A stretch of 12,179 bases of DNA, from the NCBI GenBank assembly GCA_017651385.1, contig JAGCCY010000078.1:1-12179 (forward strand). Reading direction: 5' to 3'. Origin of the DNA: Lachnospiraceae bacterium. GTDB taxonomy: Bacteria > Bacillota > Clostridia > Lachnospirales > Lachnospiraceae. The first letter of the stretch is position 1. The number at the start of each line of letters is the position of its first letter. The position numbers and the translations under genes were made by a program. Under the pieces are notes generated by a model. That model had not been told where the DNA came from and made no database searches. It was given only the letters and a program-made list of their open reading frames with translations. Shown here one piece after another: positions 1-7,772 of this stretch.

Positions 1-159
1 CACATTAATCTTCTCGACAACACGGTCGAAGGTGTAAGCGCCGAAGAAGACCGTGTATTTTCGGTACAATATCATCCCGAAAGTGCACCCGGTCCGCAGG
101 ACAGTTTTTACCTGTTCCCGAAATTTATCAAGTCTATGGAGAATTCGAAAAATGCCTAA
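1..159 (+). CDS. carA: Carbamoyl-phosphate synthase small subunit, C-terminal end (partial)
   Basis: Only the last 52 codons are present; the gene enters from the left edge and ends in TAA at 157-159. The visible protein carries the C-terminal hallmark of the class I glutamine amidotransferase domain, VFSVQYHPESAPGP. The His and Glu of the YHPE motif complete the Cys-His-Glu triad that releases ammonia from glutamine; the nucleophilic Cys lies outside the window. CarA passes this ammonia to CarB for carbamoyl phosphate synthesis in the cytoplasm. The stop codon overlaps the carB start by 8 bases, which implies translational coupling and a fixed subunit ratio. The YHPESAPGP signature followed by carB makes the identity secure despite the short fragment. 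Confidence 0.94.
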   Translation, partial: HINLLDNTVEGVSAEEDRVFSVQYHPESAPGPQDSFYLFPKFIKSMENSKNA

Positions 160-3100
160 AAGAAGTGATATCCGCAAAGTAATGGTCATAGGCTCGGGAC
201 CGATAGTCATCGGTCAGGCGGCTGAGTTTGATTATGCCGGCACACAGGCATGTCTTGCGTTAAGAGAAGAAGGCTACGAAGTGGTGCTGTGCAACTCAAA
301 TCCCGCCACGATCATGTCCGATACCGCCATAGCCGACAAGATATATATGGAACCGCTGACCGTTGAATTCCTTTCAAAGATCATACGGCACGAAAGACCC
401 GATGCCATCCTTCCGGGTATAGGCGGACAGACCGGCATTAACCTTGCGGTCGGCCTTTATAGAAGCGGAGTGCTGGATGAGTGTAACGTTGAGCTTCTGG
501 GCACAAAGATCGAAAGTATCGAGCAGGCGGAGGACAGGGAGAAGTTCAAAAGTCTTTGTATAAGCCTTGGCGAACCTGTGCTTCCTTCCGAGACTGCCAC
601 CACAATGGAAGAAGGCCTTAAAGTTGTCGAAGAGATCGGTTATCCCGTGGTATTGAGACCGGCATTTACACTGGGCGGTACAGGCGGCGGATTTGCGGCA
701 AACGAGGAAGAATTCTTACCTCTTATGAAGAACGCCCTTGCGCTTTCGCCGGTGTCCGAGGTGCTCATCGAGAAAAGCATAAAAGGCTACAAGGACATAG
801 AATACGAAGTAATAAGGGACAGTAACGATACAGCGATCACGGTCTGCAATATGGAAAACATCGATCCCGTCGGTATCCATACGGGTGACTCGATAGTCGT
901 ATGTCCTTCGCAGACTCTTACCAACAAGGAATATCATATGCTCCGTGACAGCGCTCTTAAGATAATAAGAGCCTTAAAGATCGAAGGCGGCTGTAATGTA
1001 CAGTTTGCATTGGATCCTAAGTCATTTAAGTATTTTCTTATAGAAGTAAACCCGAGAGTTTCAAGATCGTCGGCACTTGCATCGAAGGCAAGCGGTTATC
1101 CGATCGCAAGAGTTTCTGCCAAGATCGGTGTGGGCATGACGCTTGATGAGATACCTATAGCCAACACACCCGCTTCTTTTGAGCCTACTCTTGATTATGT
1201 GGTCACAAAGATGCGGAGATTTCCTTTCGATAAATTTGCCGATGCCGACAACGCCCTTTCCACTCAGATGAAAGCGACGGGCGAGGTCATGAGCGTCGGA
1301 AGGACTTTTGCGGAAAGTCTTCTTAAGGCCGTAAGTTCGCTTGAAATAGGTTTATTCCACATGGAAAGCTCAAAGTTTGACGGCATGAAGGACGGAGAGC
1401 TTGCGGAATATATAAAAGAAGGAAGAGACGACCGTATCTATGCGATAGCAAAGCTTTTAAGAGACGGCGTTTCCGCAGGTAAGATATCTGAGATCACGGG
1501 AATAGACAGACTGTTTACCGAAGAGTTTTCAAAGATAGTAAAGGCCGAGCAGGAGATCTCCCTTAAAGGTCTTGATAAAAAAACAATTCTGATGGCCAAA
1601 AAACTCGGTTTTTCGGATAAAGAGATAGGAAAGCTTACCGGTAAGACAGAAGATGAAATAAGAAAGTTCAGGACCGACAACGGGATCATTCCCGTATATA
1701 AGATGATCGATACATGTGCATCGGAGTTTTTAAGCTATATCCCGTATTTTTATTCGACTTATGAAGATGAAAACGAGTCGATAATATCCGATAAAAAGAA
1801 GATCATCGTTATAGGTTCGGGCCCGATCCGTATCGGACAGGGTGTTGAATTCGATTATTCGACCGTTCACGCTGTAATGACCATTAAGGCCAACGGCTAT
1901 GAAGCGATAATAATAAACAATAACCCCGAGACCGTTTCGACCGATTATACCTGCTCGGACAAGCTTTATTTTGAGCCTCTCACGTTTGAGCACGTTATGA
2001 ACGTTATAGATATGGAAAAGCCTGACGGTGTCATCGTATCACTCGGCGGTCAGACTGCCATAAATCTTGCGGATGTCTTAAGTGCCCACAATGTACCCAT
2101 CATCGGAACGGGCCGTGAGGCGATAGATACTGCGGAAGACAGGGATCTTTTCGAAAAACTTCTTATAAGGCTTGATATCCCGAGACCTGCGGGTCAGGCC
2201 GTTACTTCCATAGAGGAAGGCGTTGAAGCCGCAGCGGCTATAGGTTATCCCGTTCTTGTGCGTCCAAGCTTCGTGCTCGGAGGCCGGGCAATGCAGATAG
2301 TTGCCAAGGAAGAGGAACTGTTAAATTACTTAAAGACCGCTGTTGAGATCGATAAGGATAAGCCCGTTTTGGTGGATAAGTATATCCGCGGCAAGGAAGT
2401 GGAGGTCGATGCGGTCTGTGACGGCGAAAGGGTATTTATACCCGGTATCATGGAGCTTGTGGAGCGTACGGGTATCCATTCCGGCGACTCGATAAGTGTT
2501 TATCCGCCTTACAGTATTTCACAAAACGTTAAGGACAAGATCCTTGATTATACCGAAAGACTCGGCATAGCGATCGGCATAAGAGGTCTTTACAATATCC
2601 AGTTTATCGTCACCAGAGAAGAGGATGTCTATATCATAGAGGTCAACCCGCGTTCTTCCAGAACGGTACCGTTTTTGTCAAAGTCAACGGGCTATTCGCT
2701 TGCGGATATCGCCACCAAGGTAATGATGGGCATTTCATTAAAAGAGCAGGGGATCACCGATAAATATCCGGGTGAAAAGGATATGTTCTACGTTAAGGTT
2801 CCCGCATTTTCGTTCCTTAAGCTTCAGGGCATGGACGCATATCTTTCACCTGAGATGAAGTCGACCGGCGAAGCCATCGGTTACGATAAAAAACTTCATC
2901 GTGCGGTCTATAAAGCGCTCATCGCTTCGGGCATCAAGGTTACGGACTACGGAACGGTAATATTTACGCTTGCCGATGAAGACAAGATCGAAGCACTTCC
3001 TCTTGCAAAGAGATTTCTGGACTTGGGCTTTAATATCGAGGCTACAAGTCTTACGGGAACGGTGTTCAAAGAACACGGCATCCCCACCAAGAAGCTTAAG

Positions 3101-3328
3101 AAGATAAGCGAAGGAAGCGAAGAGATACTGGATGCCATCCGTTCGGGCCGCATAAGCTATATCGTCAATACCCGTGCGATCTTATCGGGCGTCCACTATA
3201 TAGACGGCGAGCTTATAAGAAAATGTGCGGTACAGAACAATATCACGATGTTCTCATCGCTTGATACGGTCAAGATGCTGCTCGATGTACTTGAAGAGAT
3301 ATCCATCGGAGTATTCACGATCAACTGA
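152..3328 (+). CDS. carB: Carbamoyl-phosphate synthase large subunit
   Basis: This 1058-residue protein is full length for the family. It makes carbamoyl phosphate from bicarbonate, ammonia supplied by CarA and two ATP, feeding arginine and pyrimidine synthesis. The two homologous halves are clear: GSGPIVIGQAAEFDYAG near residues 14-30, and its repeat GSGPIRIGQGVEFDY near 553. Each half has an ATP-grasp domain, with glycine-rich LGGTGGG in the first and metal-binding NPRVSRSS and NPRSSRT motifs. From about residue 925 there is a methylglyoxal-synthase-like domain (SLTGTVFKEHG), the usual allosteric region. I chose ATG at 152 because MPKRSDIRKV matches the family N-terminus and a GGAG lies 10 bases upstream. 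The reading frame stays open back to 53, but that extension is carA sequence read in another frame. It overlaps carA by 8 bases. Confidence 0.98.
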   Translation: MPKRSDIRKVMVIGSGPIVIGQAAEFDYAGTQACLALREEGYEVVLCNSNPATIMSDTAIADKIYMEPLTVEFLSKIIRHERPDAILPGIGGQTGINLAVGLYRSGVLDECNVELLGTKIESIEQAEDREKFKSLCISLGEPVLPSETATTMEEGLKVVEEIGYPVVLRPAFTLGGTGGGFAANEEEFLPLMKNALALSPVSEVLIEKSIKGYKDIEYEVIRDSNDTAITVCNMENIDPVGIHTGDSIVVCPSQTLTNKEYHMLRDSALKIIRALKIEGGCNVQFALDPKSFKYFLIEVNPRVSRSSALASKASGYPIARVSAKIGVGMTLDEIPIANTPASFEPTLDYVVTKMRRFPFDKFADADNALSTQMKATGEVMSVGRTFAESLLKAVSSLEIGLFHMESSKFDGMKDGELAEYIKEGRDDRIYAIAKLLRDGVSAGKISEITGIDRLFTEEFSKIVKAEQEISLKGLDKKTILMAKKLGFSDKEIGKLTGKTEDEIRKFRTDNGIIPVYKMIDTCASEFLSYIPYFYSTYEDENESIISDKKKIIVIGSGPIRIGQGVEFDYSTVHAVMTIKANGYEAIIINNNPETVSTDYTCSDKLYFEPLTFEHVMNVIDMEKPDGVIVSLGGQTAINLADVLSAHNVPIIGTGREAIDTAEDRDLFEKLLIRLDIPRPAGQAVTSIEEGVEAAAAIGYPVLVRPSFVLGGRAMQIVAKEEELLNYLKTAVEIDKDKPVLVDKYIRGKEVEVDAVCDGERVFIPGIMELVERTGIHSGDSISVYPPYSISQNVKDKILDYTERLGIAIGIRGLYNIQFIVTREEDVYIIEVNPRSSRTVPFLSKSTGYSLADIATKVMMGISLKEQGITDKYPGEKDMFYVKVPAFSFLKLQGMDAYLSPEMKSTGEAIGYDKKLHRAVYKALIASGIKVTDYGTVIFTLADEDKIEALPLAKRFLDLGFNIEATSLTGTVFKEHGIPTKKLKKISEGSEEILDAIRSGRISYIVNTRAILSGVHYIDGELIRKCAVQNNITMFSSLDTVKMLLDVLEEISIGVFTIN

Positions 3329-3369
3329 TATATATGATGCTTTGAAAGAAGCATTTTACGGAGGGGAAA

Positions 3370-4164
3370 ATGAAATTTACAAAAATGCAGGGACTCGGAA
3401 ACGATTATTTGTATGTGTACGGTGAAGTCCCGGAAAATATTGAGGAGTTATCGATCAAACTTTCCGACAGGCATTTCGGTGCGGGTTCTGACGGTATGAT
3501 ATATATAAGTCCTTCGGATATAGCGGATTTTAAGATGCGGATATTCAATGCCGACGGAAGCGAAGCCATGATGTGCGGAAACGGTATACGCTGTGTGGGA
3601 AAGTATGTCTACGAAAAAGGGTACACGGATAAGACCAACCTGAAGATAGAAACACTTTCCGGCATTAAATATCTAAGCTTAAATCTCTGCGGAGGCCTTG
3701 TGAAAAATGTATCCGTCAACATGGGACAGGCGATCGCGGGAAAAGACAAAAAGCTGATCATAGACGGTAAGGAGATCATATTGACGCCCGTATCGGTCGG
3801 TAATCCTCATGCCGTGATCTTTACGGAAGATGTTGAGAGCGTAAAGCTTGAAGAAATAGGACCGAAGATCGAAAATCACGAAGAGTTTCCGGGCGGAGTA
3901 AACGTCGAATTTGTGCAGGTCATAGGCGAAAACGAATTAAGGATGCGTGTATGGGAGCGCGGGAGCGGGATCACCATGGCATGCGGGACCGGAGCCTGCG
4001 CGGTAACGCTTGCAAGCGTCAAAAAAGGTATAGCGGACAGCGATACCGATATAAGGATCCATCTTGACGGCGGTGTTCTCACCACAAAGGTATCAAACAA
4101 CGATTATCTTTTGATGACCGGCCCTGCCGAATTTGTTTTTTCAGGAGAAACGGAATTATGTTAG
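3370..4164 (+). CDS. dapF: Diaminopimelate epimerase
   Basis: This 264-residue protein converts LL-diaminopimelate to the meso form, the direct precursor of lysine and a peptidoglycan cross-link residue. Its size is normal for the family. The N-terminus MKFTKMQGLGNDY is typical. Both catalytic cysteines of the cofactor-free two-base mechanism are present: C69 in ADGSEAMMCGNGIRC and C205 in GSGITMACGTGAC. A strong GGAGGGG at 3360-3366 precedes the ATG. It starts 41 bases after carB, so it may share that transcript. Its stop overlaps the start of the next gene by 7 bases, fitting a coupled dapF-dapL pair in which the neighbour makes the substrate this enzyme epimerises. Confidence 0.97.
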   Translation: MKFTKMQGLGNDYLYVYGEVPENIEELSIKLSDRHFGAGSDGMIYISPSDIADFKMRIFNADGSEAMMCGNGIRCVGKYVYEKGYTDKTNLKIETLSGIKYLSLNLCGGLVKNVSVNMGQAIAGKDKKLIIDGKEIILTPVSVGNPHAVIFTEDVESVKLEEIGPKIENHEEFPGGVNVEFVQVIGENELRMRVWERGSGITMACGTGACAVTLASVKKGIADSDTDIRIHLDGGVLTTKVSNNDYLLMTGPAEFVFSGETELC

Positions 4165-5336
4165 TGCCCAATAAAAATTATGCGGATCTAAAGGATTCAT
4201 ATCTGTTTTTTAATATTTCGGGAAAGGTAAAGGAATACAGCGAAAAGCATCCTGACGACCATATTTTAAGGCTCGGTATCGGAGATGTTTCTTTGCCCCT
4301 TTGCGATACCGTCATAGAGTCTTTGCACAAAGGCGTTGATGACCAGAGCGTTAAAGAACGCTTTCACGGTTACATGCCCGAGGTCGGTGCGGACTTTTTA
4401 AGAGAAAAGATAAAAGCCTATTACGGTAAAAGGAACGTAGTTCTTGATGCGGACGAAGTCTTTGTGTCAAGCGGAGCAAGCGATGAGCTCGGCGATATTC
4501 TCGATCTTTTCGACAGATCGAATTCGGCGCTTGTGATAGAGCCCGCAGACCCCGCTTATGTGGATGCCAATATCATTGCAGGCAGAAAGATAGTGCATCT
4601 TGAATCGGGAAGAGCCGATAATTTCCTTCCTATGCCCGACGAAAAGCTTTCGGCGGATATTCTGTATATCTGCTCACCCAATAACCCGACGGGCGCGGTC
4701 TACACAAAAGAAGGCTTAAAGGCATGGGTCGACTATGCCAACAGACACGGCTCGGTCATCCTGTTTGATGCCGCCTATGAAGCTTTTATAGAGGAGGACA
4801 GACCTCACAGTATATTTGAGATAGAAGGCGCAAGAACCTGCGCGATCGAGATATGCTCGCTTTCAAAGACCGCGGGCTTTACCGGTACAAGACTCGGTTA
4901 CACCGTTATCCCGAAAGATCTTGTGCGCGAAGGCATGAGCCTTAACAAGATGTGGGTAAGAAACCGCACCACAAAGACAAACGGAGTCTCATATATAATC
5001 CAGCGCGGCGGTGAAGCGGTATTTACCGATGAAGGCCAGAAGCAGATAAAAGAAAACATAAAGGTCTATAAGGACAATGCAAAAGTTCTTATGAAGGCGC
5101 TTGATGAGATCGGTATATGGTATTGCGGAGGAAAGAACGCTCCTTACATCTGGCTTGAATGCCCGGATAAGATGGGGAGCTGGGAGTTCTTTGACCTTCT
5201 TTTAAATAAACTTCAGATAGTAGGAACTCCGGGTGAAGGTTTCGGTAAATGCGGTGAAGGATTCTTCAGATTTTCAACCTTCGGAGATCCCGCCGATACG
5301 ATCGAGGCCGCAAGAAGGCTTAAAACCCTGCTGTAG
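4158..5336 (+). CDS. dapL: LL-diaminopimelate aminotransferase, divergent
   Basis: This 392-residue fold-type I PLP aminotransferase is a little shorter than typical DapL proteins (about 400-410). DapL makes LL-diaminopimelate from tetrahydrodipicolinate and glutamate in one step, bypassing the succinylase and acetylase routes. Family segments include LRLGIGDVSLPL (37-48), FHGYMPEVG (69-77), SPNNPTGAV (173-181), LFDAAYEAF (202-210), SLSKTAGFTGTR (234-245) with the PLP lysine K237, and TNGVSYIIQRGGEAVF. Two positions depart from the family: the usual GSK/GAK is GAS (S108), and the usual DPVYP is EPADP (D131). By my recollection of the Arabidopsis DapL structure these are the PLP and substrate contacts Lys129 and Tyr152. 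Position directly after dapF supports the DAP role, but a shifted specificity is possible. The start is ATG 4158, with AGGAG in the end of dapF. Confidence 0.88.
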   Translation: MLVPNKNYADLKDSYLFFNISGKVKEYSEKHPDDHILRLGIGDVSLPLCDTVIESLHKGVDDQSVKERFHGYMPEVGADFLREKIKAYYGKRNVVLDADEVFVSSGASDELGDILDLFDRSNSALVIEPADPAYVDANIIAGRKIVHLESGRADNFLPMPDEKLSADILYICSPNNPTGAVYTKEGLKAWVDYANRHGSVILFDAAYEAFIEEDRPHSIFEIEGARTCAIEICSLSKTAGFTGTRLGYTVIPKDLVREGMSLNKMWVRNRTTKTNGVSYIIQRGGEAVFTDEGQKQIKENIKVYKDNAKVLMKALDEIGIWYCGGKNAPYIWLECPDKMGSWEFFDLLLNKLQIVGTPGEGFGKCGEGFFRFSTFGDPADTIEAARRLKTLL

Positions 5337-5368
5337 AAGTTAATTTTTCGTGAACAATCCGGCATGAT

Positions 5369-5410
5369 GCGGTCAAAGGCGTAAAATAAACGCTTTTGGC
5401 CGTTTTATAT
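5369..5410 (+). terminator. Rho-independent terminator after dapL
   Basis: A 13-base-pair stem (5370-5382 with 5390-5402), containing two G-U pairs, encloses a 7-base A-rich loop and is followed by TTTTATATT. It lies about 35 bases after the dapL stop and separates the carAB-dapFL block from the trxA promoter. Confidence 0.8.
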
Positions 5411-5434
5411 TAAACTTTCAGAAAGTATAAACTA

Positions 5435-5462
5435 TTGACAAACAATAAAATTGTGCTAAACT
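5435..5462 (+). promoter_or_regulatory. Sigma-A-type promoter of trxA-rbr
   Basis: A perfect -35 box TTGACA (5435-5440) is followed by a 16-base spacer and the -10 hexamer TAAACT (5457-5462). A TGC immediately before the -10 gives an extended -10 element that can offset the weaker hexamer. The predicted transcript start is near 5469, giving a leader of roughly 75 bases before the trxA ATG. Confidence 0.78.
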
Positions 5463-5463
5463 A

Positions 5464-5483
5464 AAAATCAGTAATGATTATTA
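5464..5483 (+). promoter_or_regulatory. Candidate PerR operator, copy 1
   Basis: AAAATCAGTAATGATT begins at 5464, and the 15-base core CAGTAATGATTATTA spans 5469-5483. The core has the 7-1-7 layout of Fur-family boxes and matches the Bacillus subtilis PerR consensus TTATAATNATTATAA at 10 of 14 positions. It begins six bases after the -10 hexamer, so a bound repressor would cover the transcript start. Near-identical copies lie beside perR at 9735 and 9796. PerR binding is inferred. Confidence 0.62.
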
Positions 5484-5543
5484 ATTTTGAGAGTTGTGGG
5501 TGTAAATAATATAATCCGTTTTTCTACTATGAAAGGAGATACT

Positions 5544-5855
5544 ATGGCTGAGATTACATTAACTAAGGATAACTTTGAGGCAGAAGTACTTAAATCGGAT
5601 ATTCCGGTTGTTGTGGATTTCTGGGCAACATGGTGCGGACCCTGTCAGATGATGGGACCTATTATCGAGAAGTTTGCCGAAGAATTTGAAGGCACGTATA
5701 CGGTTGGCAAGGTAAATGTCGATGATGAAGAAGAACTTGCCGAAGAATACGGTATCATGAGCATTCCCAGTATCAAGATATTTAAGAACGGCGAGAACGT
5801 AAAGAGTGTTGTGGGCGTTCAGTCAAGAGAGAAGCTTCTCGATCTTCTTAAATAA
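5544..5855 (+). CDS. trxA: Thioredoxin
   Basis: This 103-residue protein is a standard-length cytoplasmic thioredoxin that reduces disulfides in target proteins such as peroxidases and ribonucleotide reductase, and is itself recharged by thioredoxin reductase. The active site WCGPC (C31, C34) lies in VDFWATWCGPCQMM, and the cis-proline is P75 in SIPSIKIF. I chose ATG at 5544, giving MAEITLTKDNF, because AGGAG at 5534-5538 is correctly spaced. An in-frame TTG at 5487 would add 19 residues unlike thioredoxin and would sit close to the predicted transcript start. The gene is first in a two-gene unit with rubrerythrin 62 bases downstream. The candidate PerR operator at the promoter suggests induction by peroxide. 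Confidence 0.96.
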   Translation: MAEITLTKDNFEAEVLKSDIPVVVDFWATWCGPCQMMGPIIEKFAEEFEGTYTVGKVNVDDEEELAEEYGIMSIPSIKIFKNGENVKSVVGVQSREKLLDLLK

Positions 5856-5917
5856 GACAGATCTTCAGGATCAAAGAGATATTAAAAGCAAAAACTATAT
5901 AAAAGGAGAGGTTGGCT

Positions 5918-6571
5918 ATGAAAACTTACAAATGTTTGGTGTGCGGAGAAGTCTTTACGGTAGAGGACGGAGTTGAACCCGTATGCCCCAGATGCGGTGT
6001 TAAGGGCGATAAGCTCGTGCTTGCAGAGGACAAGAAGAATCCTTACGCAGGTACTCAGACAGAGAAGAATCTTCAGACTGCATTTGCAGGCGAGTCCCAG
6101 GCTCGTAACAAGTATACTTATTTTGCATCCAAGGCAAAGAAGGAAGGCTTTGAGCAGATAGCTGCTTTATTCTTACAGACAGCCGATAATGAAAAAGAAC
6201 ACGCAAAAATGTGGTTCAAAGAACTCGGCGGTATCGGCACCACAGCAGAAAACCTTGCTGCAGCCGCAGACGGTGAGAATTATGAGTGGACCGACATGTA
6301 TGATGATTTTGCAAAGACAGCCGATGCCGAAGGTTTCCATGATCTTGCTGAAAAGTTCAGAGGCGTTGCCGCTATCGAAAAGCATCATGAAGAGAGATAT
6401 CGTGCTCTTTTACACAATGTTGAGGCTCAGGAAGTATTTAAGAAGAGTGAAGTCAAGGTTTGGGAATGCCGTAACTGCGGTCATATCGTAGTAGGTACCC
6501 AGGCACCTGAGGTTTGCCCTGTATGCGCTCATCCTCAGAGCTACTTTGAAGTAAGTGCGACCAACTACTAA
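5918..6571 (+). CDS. rbr: Rubrerythrin with rubredoxin-like domains at both ends
   Basis: This 217-residue non-haem iron peroxidase reduces hydrogen peroxide to water in the anaerobe cytoplasm. Domain order is a short N-terminal rubredoxin-like knuckle (C6, C9, C23, C26), a ferritin-like diiron four-helix bundle (about 45-170), and a C-terminal rubredoxin-like domain (C184, C187, C200, C203). Likely diiron ligands are E59 (AGESQARN), E92 and H95 (EKEH), E123 and D126 (EWTDMY), and E154 and H157 (EKHH). D126 replaces the glutamate (E97) of Desulfovibrio rubrerythrin. Classical rubrerythrin has only the C-terminal iron centre and reverse rubrerythrin only the N-terminal one; this protein has both. 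I chose ATG 5918 because AGGAG is 9 bases upstream; an in-frame TTG at 5912 is too close to it. It probably shares the trxA promoter and is followed by a terminator. Confidence 0.95.
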   Translation: MKTYKCLVCGEVFTVEDGVEPVCPRCGVKGDKLVLAEDKKNPYAGTQTEKNLQTAFAGESQARNKYTYFASKAKKEGFEQIAALFLQTADNEKEHAKMWFKELGGIGTTAENLAAAADGENYEWTDMYDDFAKTADAEGFHDLAEKFRGVAAIEKHHEERYRALLHNVEAQEVFKKSEVKVWECRNCGHIVVGTQAPEVCPVCAHPQSYFEVSATNY

Positions 6572-6584
6572 GATCTTGGGTCGC

Positions 6585-6616
6585 TTTAAAAACTAAAGCT
6601 TATGTGCTAACATAAT
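6585..6616 (+). promoter_or_regulatory. Possible ldhA promoter overlapping a 16-base palindrome
   Basis: A perfect inverted repeat TTATGT-GCTA-ACATAA spans 6600-6615. It overlaps a possible extended -10 element, TGC TAACAT (6605-6613), which has a weak TTTAAA 17 bases upstream (6585-6590). This would suit an operator controlling the D-lactate dehydrogenase gene. The repeat does not clearly match the Rex box I know (TTGTTAANNNNTTAACAA), and the promoter match is weak. The following hairpin would then sit at the 5' end of the transcript. Confidence 0.33.
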
Positions 6617-6618
6617 AT

Positions 6619-6654
6619 TGCCCGCTGCCTTATGGGTAGCGGGTATTTATTTTA
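6619..6654 (+). terminator. Hairpin terminator after rbr
   Basis: A 9-base-pair stem (CCCGCTGCC at 6621-6629 with GGTAGCGGG at 6635-6643, one G-U pair) has a TTATG loop and is extended by two weaker pairs. It is followed by TATTTATTTT. It ends the trxA-rbr transcript about 50 bases after the rbr stop, and would act as a leader hairpin if the ldhA promoter lies upstream of it. Confidence 0.77.
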
Positions 6655-6704
6655 CACACAGAAAAATACCGGAAATGCACAAAAGCCGTAAAAGGAGGGT
6701 TTAC

Positions 6705-7736
6705 ATGATAAAGATAGCTTTTTTCGATGCAAAGGATTATGATATCAATTCTTTCAACAAAAATCTGACCGATGAGTTTGAAGTAAAGTTTTTTGAAACT
6801 CATCTTTCGATAGATACCGTTTCACTCGCCGCAGGTTTCGACGCGGTCTGCGTATTTGTAAACGATATGATCGACAAGGCCGTGATAGATGAGCTTGTAA
6901 AGCTTGATATAAAGCTTATTGCCCTTCGCTGCGCAGGATACAATAACGTGGATATCGAATATGCATTTAAAAAGATCCATGTCGTAAGAGTACCCGCATA
7001 TTCACCTTATGCGGTCGCTGAGCATGCAATGGCTCTTTTGCTTACATCCATAAGAAGGATCCACAAAGCCTATATCCGTACCAGGGATTTTAATTTCAGC
7101 TTATCGGGTCTTACCGGTTTCGACCTTCACGGAAAGACCGTAGGTGTAGTGGGTACAGGTAAGATCGGCCGCATCTTTATAGATATCTGTAAAGGTTTTG
7201 GCATGAACGTGATCGCCTATGATAAATTCCCTGCTAAGGACAGCGGTATAGAGTATGCGGAACTTGATGAGATATGGGCCAAAAGCGATATAATCTCCTT
7301 CCACTGCCCGCTTACAAAAGAAACCGAGCATGTGGTAAACGCGGATTCGATAGAAAAGATGAAAAAGGGAGTTGTGCTCATAAATACATCCCGAGGTGCC
7401 CTTGTGGATTCAGAAGCCCTGCTTGAGGGCATAAAAGCCAGAAAGATCGGCGCAGCATGTCTTGATGTATATGAAGAAGAATCCGATGTGTTCTTCCACG
7501 ATTTCTCGGGTCATATCGTAAACGATGATGTGCTTGCACGCCTTATCTCCATGCTCAATGTCATAGTTACTTCACATCAGGCATTTTTGACGGCAGAGGC
7601 TCTTGAAAACATTGCGGATACCACATATGCAAACATCCGTGAGTTCTTTAAGGACGGGAAATCCATAAACGAAGTGTGTTATGTATGTGACAAGATCGCT
7701 ACCTGTCCGCAGGAACATAAGGGTAAATGTTTTTAG
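6705..7736 (+). CDS. ldhA: D-lactate dehydrogenase, NAD-dependent (LdhA type)
   Basis: This 343-residue protein reduces pyruvate to D-lactate with NADH, regenerating NAD during fermentation. It follows Escherichia coli LdhA closely: LIALRCAGYNNVD (71-83), VRVPAYSPYAVAEHA (94-108), the NAD-binding GTGKIG (150-155) with D173 for NAD preference, and SFHCPLT. Catalytic residues are R230 (NTSRGALVDS), E259 (DVYEEE) and H291 (SHQAFLTAEAL). I chose ATG 6705 because AGGAGG at 6693-6698 is ideally placed and the protein then starts like LdhA; the frame extends back to 6618 only through the terminator. The last 19 residues, after INEV, hold four cysteines (C325, C328, C334, C342) that E. coli LdhA lacks. 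It is probably the first gene of a unit with the thioesterase (36-base gap) and cls. Confidence 0.93.
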   Translation: MIKIAFFDAKDYDINSFNKNLTDEFEVKFFETHLSIDTVSLAAGFDAVCVFVNDMIDKAVIDELVKLDIKLIALRCAGYNNVDIEYAFKKIHVVRVPAYSPYAVAEHAMALLLTSIRRIHKAYIRTRDFNFSLSGLTGFDLHGKTVGVVGTGKIGRIFIDICKGFGMNVIAYDKFPAKDSGIEYAELDEIWAKSDIISFHCPLTKETEHVVNADSIEKMKKGVVLINTSRGALVDSEALLEGIKARKIGAACLDVYEEESDVFFHDFSGHIVNDDVLARLISMLNVIVTSHQAFLTAEALENIADTTYANIREFFKDGKSINEVCYVCDKIATCPQEHKGKCF

Positions 7737-7772
7737 ATAGAATTTTGACAGTTTAATAAGCCGGAGGGGAGA

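Noticed and set aside
53..151. Open extension upstream of carB
   Set aside because: This stretch encodes the end of carA in another frame. The carB family start MPKR at 152, with a GGAG upstream, explains the gene fully.
3337..3358. Hairpin ATGCTT/AAGCAT between carB and dapF
   Set aside because: The stem is only 6 base pairs, the following T run is short, and the dapF ribosome binding site follows at once. It is too weak to call a terminator.
5487..5543. TTG-initiated N-terminal extension of thioredoxin
   Set aside because: It would begin only about 18 bases after the predicted transcript start, has no ribosome binding site, and adds residues unlike thioredoxin. ATG 5544 has a proper AGGAG.
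5859..5880. Possible hairpin between trxA and rbr
   Set aside because: GATC repeats here form only a 4-base-pair stem with no T run, so I treat the spacer as an ordinary intra-operon gap.
6189..6491. Second + strand open frame inside rubrerythrin
   Set aside because: It lies wholly within rbr in another frame. Its translation resembles no family, and rbr itself is a complete, recognisable gene.
7743..7772. TTGACA-like element before the thioesterase gene
   Set aside because: TTGACA at 7745-7750 has no -10 at the right distance before the ATG at 7773, and the 36-base gap is typical within an operon.
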